A stretch of 56,049 nt of DNA from an uncultured Clostridia bacterium (GTDB taxonomy: Bacteria > Bacillota > Clostridia > Saccharofermentanales > Saccharofermentanaceae): contig CALEFT010000014.1 in NCBI GenBank assembly GCA_937876985.1, forward strand, positions 1 to 56,049, written 5' to 3'. Below the pieces are notes generated by a model that did no database searches, had not been told where the DNA came from, and saw only the letters and a list, made by a program, of their open reading frames with translations. The position numbers and the translations under genes are program-made. This document shows, one piece after another, positions 52,197 through 56,049 of this stretch; position 1 is the stretch's first letter; every line of letters starts with the position of its first letter.

Positions 52197-52871
52197 TTAA
52201 TACTCAAGTGTACTTGTCTCGAAGAAGCTCTGTGGGAATGAGCATGTTGGGCAAACCTCTGGTGCTTTAGGACCAACAACGATGTGACCGCAGTTGATGC
52301 ATTCCCATACCTTAACAGTACTTCTCTCGAAATATGTCTTAGCTTCAACATTCTTAAGAAGATCACGATATCTATTCTCGTGTCTCTTCTCAATAGCTGC
52401 TACAAGACGGAACTTATTAGCAAGCTCTGGGAATCCTTCTTCGTCAGCTGTCTTAGCGAAGCCCTCATACATATCAGTCCACTCGTAGTTCTCGCCCTCT
52501 GCTGCTGCCTCAAGATTAGCTGCTGTATTACCAATACCACCTAATTCCTCAAACCACATTCTAGCGTGTGACTTCTCGTTATCAGCAGTCTTAAGGAACA
52601 ATTCAGCAATCTGCTCATAGCCTTCTGCCTTAGCAATAGAAGCGAAATATGTATACTTATTTCTTGCCTGAGATTCACCTGCAAATGCTTCCTTAAGATT
52701 CTGTTCTGTCTTAGTACCTGAATATTTATTAGCTCCAGTACTTGGAACCTCTGCTACTTCAACTACTTCAACGATAGCACTACCAGATGCTCCGCATAGA
52801 GGACAAACAGCCGAATCAATAGAATCAGCCTCGAATTCAACTCCACAAACTGTGCACTTAAACTTTGCCAT
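52197..52871 (-). CDS. Rubrerythrin with N- and C-terminal rubredoxin-like domains
   Basis: A 224-residue peroxide-detoxifying non-heme iron protein. The start MAKFKC is chosen (upstream AAAGGAG). Residues about 4-30 have two CxxC pairs (CTVCG, CPLCG). The ferritin-like diiron domain (about 45-180) carries FAGESQARNKYTYF and DNEKSHARMWFEEL with conserved Glu and His. The C-terminus has CINCG and CPTCSFPQ. Having rubredoxin-like sites at both ends differs from classical rubrerythrin (C-terminal only). It reduces peroxides in anaerobes. An extended -10 promoter lies upstream. Confidence 0.92.
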   Translation of the reverse strand: MAKFKCTVCGVEFEADSIDSAVCPLCGASGSAIVEVVEVAEVPSTGANKYSGTKTEQNLKEAFAGESQARNKYTYFASIAKAEGYEQIAELFLKTADNEKSHARMWFEELGGIGNTAANLEAAAEGENYEWTDMYEGFAKTADEEGFPELANKFRLVAAIEKRHENRYRDLLKNVEAKTYFERSTVKVWECINCGHIVVGPKAPEVCPTCSFPQSFFETSTLEY

Positions 52872-52908
52872 AATTATAATCTCCTTTGCGCGTATATTTA
52901 ACATATGA

Positions 52909-52917
52909 ATTATACCA
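52909..52917 (-). promoter_or_regulatory. Extended -10 promoter of the rubrerythrin gene
   Basis: On the minus strand TGGTATAAT, a perfect extended -10, lies about 38 nt upstream of the start codon at 52871. Confidence 0.6.
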
Positions 52918-52943
52918 TATCAAAAGAGGTTTTCTAGGCAAAA

Positions 52944-54329
52944 CTAATCTTTTTGTTCATCAAATTTGCTAATGCTATTCTTGTAAATGTAGATAAACAA
53001 GTAAATAGCTAATAAACTTGCCATATAATCAGTAACAGGCTGCGCAAGAACAATATTACGTGCAGTATCAAATATTGAACTAAACAAGAATAGCGTTGGA
53101 ATAAACAAAATACCTTGTCTACTTACAGACAAAATCAAAGCAGGAATTGCTGCACCAGTAGACTGAATTGCATTCATAAATACAAACAATACACCAATTA
53201 TAGGTCCAGAGATTATAAGTGTTCTACAAAATGACAATCCATAATCATATGCGTTAGACTCAGTTAAGAAAACTTCTACGAGAGGACCTGCACATACATA
53301 TTGAACAACTGACAAAATAAGAGAACATATAATTGCTAATATTGTAGAAAACTTAAGCACATCTAAATATCTCTTACGTAGTCTCGCACCATAGCAATAA
53401 CCTAGAATTGGCTGAATTCCTGAACCAATGCCGATAAGTACAAATACAACAATCATGTTTACCTTAAATGCAACACCAAGCCCCGCTATTGCCATGTCAC
53501 CATATGGTGCTAGCTGAATATTAAGCAAAATATTAGATACACTCATAAGAAAGCTGTTAAGTGATGCAGGAATACCAATAGCTAGAACACCGAGAGCAAT
53601 ACCATTAGAAGCCTTGAAATAGTTAGGTTTGATTGTGAGCATGCTTTTCGAAGAAGTGATATAAAGAATATAAATAATTGCACTAACGACATTACTAAAT
53701 ACTGTAGCAAGTGCGGCACCAGCAACCCCCATGTCAAATACAAAAATCAAAATCGGGTCAAAAACAATATTGATAATATTTCCTATTACCATACCAAGCA
53801 TAGCAATCTGTGGGCGACCCTCAGCACGGATGATATTATTGAAAGTATTTGAAATAATAAGAAACGGAATACAAAGTGCAATTACTCGAACATATTCAAC
53901 AGAATAATCGATAGTCAAATCACTTGCACCGAACAAGTAGCAAAGAGGTCTAGCAAATATCACCATCAGAACCAATGCAACTACACCAATAATAGTTCCT
54001 GTCCAGAAACAAAAAGCGCAAATGTGCTTAGCCTTCTCTTTATTGCCCTGACCTAGCGTTCTAGATATCAGCGAGGTTCCACCAATACCAAACAGTAGTC
54101 CAACTGCCATAAAAATAGTGAACGCTGGAGTTCCAAGTGATACTGCCGCGAACATAAGAGGATCTCGAGTTAATCCAATAAAGAATGCGTCGGCTAGATT
54201 GTAGATCATCGACATAATCATTCCAACGACAGATGGGATGATATTTACGAATACAGCCTTAGATACTGGTGCGTTCTCGAAAAGTTCTTTTGACTTATCA
54301 TTAGTTCTGCTATTACTGTTATTTGACAT
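52944..54329 (-). CDS. MATE family efflux transporter (second copy)
   Basis: A 461-residue membrane protein with about twelve helices. The ATG at 54329 gives the hydrophilic N-terminus MSNNSNSRTNDKSKELFENAPV. MSMIYNLADAFFIGL and GGTSLISRTLGQGNKEKA are MATE motifs, and the second repeat begins near residue 235 (KASNGIALGVLAIGIPASLN). It is distinct from the MATE at 29072, with little identity beyond family motifs. It would expel cationic compounds or drugs using a cation gradient. Substrate unknown. Gap to the upstream DUF1349 gene is about 120 nt. Confidence 0.92.
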   Translation of the reverse strand: MSNNSNSRTNDKSKELFENAPVSKAVFVNIIPSVVGMIMSMIYNLADAFFIGLTRDPLMFAAVSLGTPAFTIFMAVGLLFGIGGTSLISRTLGQGNKEKAKHICAFCFWTGTIIGVVALVLMVIFARPLCYLFGASDLTIDYSVEYVRVIALCIPFLIISNTFNNIIRAEGRPQIAMLGMVIGNIINIVFDPILIFVFDMGVAGAALATVFSNVVSAIIYILYITSSKSMLTIKPNYFKASNGIALGVLAIGIPASLNSFLMSVSNILLNIQLAPYGDMAIAGLGVAFKVNMIVVFVLIGIGSGIQPILGYCYGARLRKRYLDVLKFSTILAIICSLILSVVQYVCAGPLVEVFLTESNAYDYGLSFCRTLIISGPIIGVLFVFMNAIQSTGAAIPALILSVSRQGILFIPTLFLFSSIFDTARNIVLAQPVTDYMASLLAIYLFIYIYKNSISKFDEQKD

Positions 54330-54448
54330 TATTGTGTACCTTGTTATTACCTTCAATAGAAATTTTCCAATTGCTTATTCTACAATAAAAATAGAAAAAT
54401 TCTACTATTTTATTTACAAAAATATTAGTACAAATCCTATCAATTGCA

Positions 54449-55051
54449 TTAGTCAGGTTTTTGACCATCGTGAGCTAGCCACTTGCAATCAGTAATTTCC
54501 ATATCAGTAAAAGATGCCTTAAACGAAGAATTCTCAGGACTACAAGCATAAATTCCGAATCGAATTGTGTCGCCTGCGTGCCACATATGACAAACTCGCA
54601 TCTGCTTAAAAACTATTCCATCTTCCGAACATTCAATACAATAGTCATCTTCCCTGCGACTTAATCTATACCACATCGACTTAACCGATGTATCAATTTC
54701 TGTAGTAGCCCAATCGGAGTATCCATTATTTGTAACTACACTTCCAAGGTGCTGAAAACGGTCATTCTCATATTCGATAGATGCCTTGAGCCAGTTATCA
54801 CTATCTAGATACATTACAATTCCGCACTGATCGAATCTACATTCACTTGAAAAACTAGTCTTAACAACAAACGAGAAATATTTCTCATCTGTCTTACATT
54901 GTAATACTGGCGCATTATCGTTACGGAAGTGATAATATGTTCTCTGCCATAAATCTGTATGTGGCTCTGTTATGATCTCTATTAAATCATCCGTGATAGT
55001 ATAAGACTTTGGCTTTCTAGTCCATTCAAGTTTATTTACATCAAATTTCAT
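54449..55051 (-). CDS. DUF1349 (concanavalin-like) protein
   Basis: A 200-residue soluble protein of the DUF1349 family, a concanavalin-A-like beta sandwich. The ATG at 55051 with GGAGG upstream gives MKFDVNKLEWTRKPKSY. Family marks include TDLWQRTYYHFRNDNAP near 30, QCGIVMYLDSDNWLKASIEYEN near 80, RLSRREDDYCIECSEDG, and the FGIYACSPE segment near the C-terminus. It may bind a sugar, but no enzyme activity is established. It lies 16 nt after the ICMT-like gene, probably in one operon. Confidence 0.82.
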   Translation of the reverse strand: MKFDVNKLEWTRKPKSYTITDDLIEIITEPHTDLWQRTYYHFRNDNAPVLQCKTDEKYFSFVVKTSFSSECRFDQCGIVMYLDSDNWLKASIEYENDRFQHLGSVVTNNGYSDWATTEIDTSVKSMWYRLSRREDDYCIECSEDGIVFKQMRVCHMWHAGDTIRFGIYACSPENSSFKASFTDMEITDCKWLAHDGQKPD

Positions 55052-55067
55052 AACTATCCTCCAGAAG

Positions 55068-55739
55068 TCACCATACAAAAGGAAGCAAACGATACTTTAC
55101 TCTCGACTTGTATTCAATATATCCATCAAGTTCTTTCTCTAATAATTCTTCTTCGTCTCTTATCCTTCTAGCAATAATAAAGGGATAAGCTAAGAATATC
55201 AAAAATGAAAATACAGAACCAAGAACTAGCGGCATAGACATAAACATAAGTAATGTGACACTGTACATCGGATGTCTAACAATTCCATAAAGACCAGAAT
55301 CGATCACCTTCTGATTCTCTTGAACCTTAATCGTTCTGCTAAGATATGTGTTCTCTCGTAATACTTCAGCATATAAACAATAAGAAATTACAAAAACTAC
55401 GGAAGCAATAATAACAACCCATAACGGAAGAATATACCAATCTAATCTAATACCAAGTCCAGCCACAATAAACCCAGCAAGAAACATTAGGCCACTTAAC
55501 TTAATTACAGTGCTTTGTTCACTACGTTTCTCTTTTACATCAAGCCTTTCAACAAGAAGATTAGGATTCTTAATCATGAGCACAATTCCAGCGATAAACA
55601 TTGGAATAAACAAAATCGCCATCAAAATCCAACCATACAAATAATCTAGAGTACCAGCTGGCCAAAATATCAAAATGCCAACTAACAATACGCCTAACAA
55701 ATATCTTGATACTGCACGAAAAGCAAGCTTGCTTGTCAT
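55068..55739 (-). CDS. Isoprenylcysteine carboxyl methyltransferase-like membrane protein
   Basis: A 223-residue integral membrane protein with about five or six helices and the C-terminal SAM-binding signature GIVRHPMYSVTLLMF near residue 155, seen in ICMT and phospholipid methyltransferase (PEMT/OPI3-like) families. A second block, RIRDEEELLEKELDGYIEYKSRVKYRLLPF, ends the protein as usual. In bacteria without prenylated proteins, its substrate is unknown. Leads a two-gene operon with DUF1349. GGAGGC precedes the ATG. Confidence 0.88.
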   Translation of the reverse strand: MTSKLAFRAVSRYLLGVLLVGILIFWPAGTLDYLYGWILMAILFIPMFIAGIVLMIKNPNLLVERLDVKEKRSEQSTVIKLSGLMFLAGFIVAGLGIRLDWYILPLWVVIIASVVFVISYCLYAEVLRENTYLSRTIKVQENQKVIDSGLYGIVRHPMYSVTLLMFMSMPLVLGSVFSFLIFLAYPFIIARRIRDEEELLEKELDGYIEYKSRVKYRLLPFVW

Positions 55740-55788
55740 AATTATCGCCTCCTAGAATTAATCTATCAAAATACTAATTCTGATGCAA

Positions 55789-55820
55789 CAAAAAACCTCT
55801 AATGTATTCACATCAGAGGT
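55789..55820 (-). terminator. Terminator of the VOC family gene
   Basis: On the minus strand ACCTCTGATG pairs with CATTAGAGGT (10 bp with wobbles), followed by TTTTTT. It lies about 85 nt past the stop codon at 55907. Confidence 0.85.
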
Positions 55821-55906
55821 ATTTGTCTGTCTTGCTCAAAATAGATGACATTAAAATGGCTATGTAATAATATTCAGTTCGACAAATTGGAATTTACAGA
55901 GATGAG

Positions 55907-56049
55907 TTATACAGGTGTTCCAACTTCGATTAGATTTCCGTCCAAATCATAGAATCTGACCACCTTTTGGCCCCAACTGTGAGTCATCAGGTGGTTGACA
56001 TATTCGATTTCAGGGTAAAGTGTTTCAAGACGCTCTACAAATTGTTCTA
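55907..56049 (-). CDS. VOC (glyoxalase/bleomycin resistance) family protein, C-terminal part only
   Basis: The last 47 residues of a minus-strand gene running off the right edge. The fragment has YVNHLMTHSWGQKVVRFYDLDG and ends LIEVGTPV. GQKVVRFYDLDGNLIEV is typical of VOC metalloenzymes, where the final Glu is a metal ligand. Function cannot be narrowed from a fragment. A clear terminator follows. Confidence 0.85.
   Translation of the reverse strand, partial: EQFVERLETLYPEIEYVNHLMTHSWGQKVVRFYDLDGNLIEVGTPV

Overview
The window looks like chromosomal DNA of an anaerobic, low-GC Gram-positive bacterium of the class Clostridia, most likely a gut or rumen Lachnospiraceae. This is inferred from gene content: an FMN-riboswitched RibU, a T-box leader, Firmicutes-type gene orders (phoH-pgpH-ybeY-era-recO and glmU-pth-mfd), a ferredoxin-like aldo/keto reductase, rubrerythrin, an LtaS-type sulfatase, and a membrane-anchored GH5 glucanase beside a PT-linker surface protein. 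No 16S gene or other decisive taxonomic marker is present. Most genes lie on the minus strand.

Layout. 0.1-6 kb: riboflavin transporter under an FMN riboswitch, then an oligopeptide ABC system whose lipoprotein is divergent from the permease-permease-double ATPase operon. 6.1-11.3 kb: a pilin-like protein with a PT linker, an HD hydrolase overlapping shikimate kinase, a TIGR03915-type protein, and an AKR / ECF S-component / DUF1893 operon. 11.4-12.7 kb: a tandem duplication of a small acidic lipoprotein together with its terminator. 12.9-15.8 kb: a TetR plus PEP-synthase-like (rifampin-phosphotransferase-like) cassette of different base composition, probably acquired. 16.1-20.8 kb: a Lys/Ala/Cys-rich histone-like protein, UDP-glucose dehydrogenase, an ABC-F protein and an SDR. 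20.9-24.7 kb: a membrane-anchored GH5 glucanase and a membrane protein that share a carbohydrate-binding-like N-terminal module. 25-26.7 kb: phenylacetate-CoA ligase behind a T-box. 26.8-30.8 kb: LTA-synthase-like sulfatase and MATE exporter. 30.9-32.5 kb: a radical SAM/SPASM enzyme followed by two tiny secreted or anchored proteins, a possible peptide-modification cassette. 32.6-38.5 kb: a palindromic repeat pair, tRNA-Arg(CCG), mfd, pth and glmU. 38.6-42.3 kb: a divergent pair of enzyme-family proteins (Fe-ADH and GH31) that have both lost key catalytic or metal positions. 42.6-50.4 kb: a dense housekeeping cluster, recO, a ybeY-era gene fusion, pgpH, phoH, rluD, lspA and ymdB. 50.5-56 kb: an Lsa-type ABC-F protein behind an attenuator-like leader, rubrerythrin, a second MATE, DUF1349 and ICMT-like proteins, and the C-terminus of a VOC protein cut by the window edge.

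The signals most worth following are the radical SAM/small-lipoprotein cassette, the adjacent GH31 and Fe-ADH pseudoenzyme candidates, the decamer CTCGAAAAGC (11 exact copies on both strands), the 81-base palindromic repeat next to the tRNA, and the ABC-F attenuator. All functions were assigned by reading translated sequence and motifs by eye. No database search was run.
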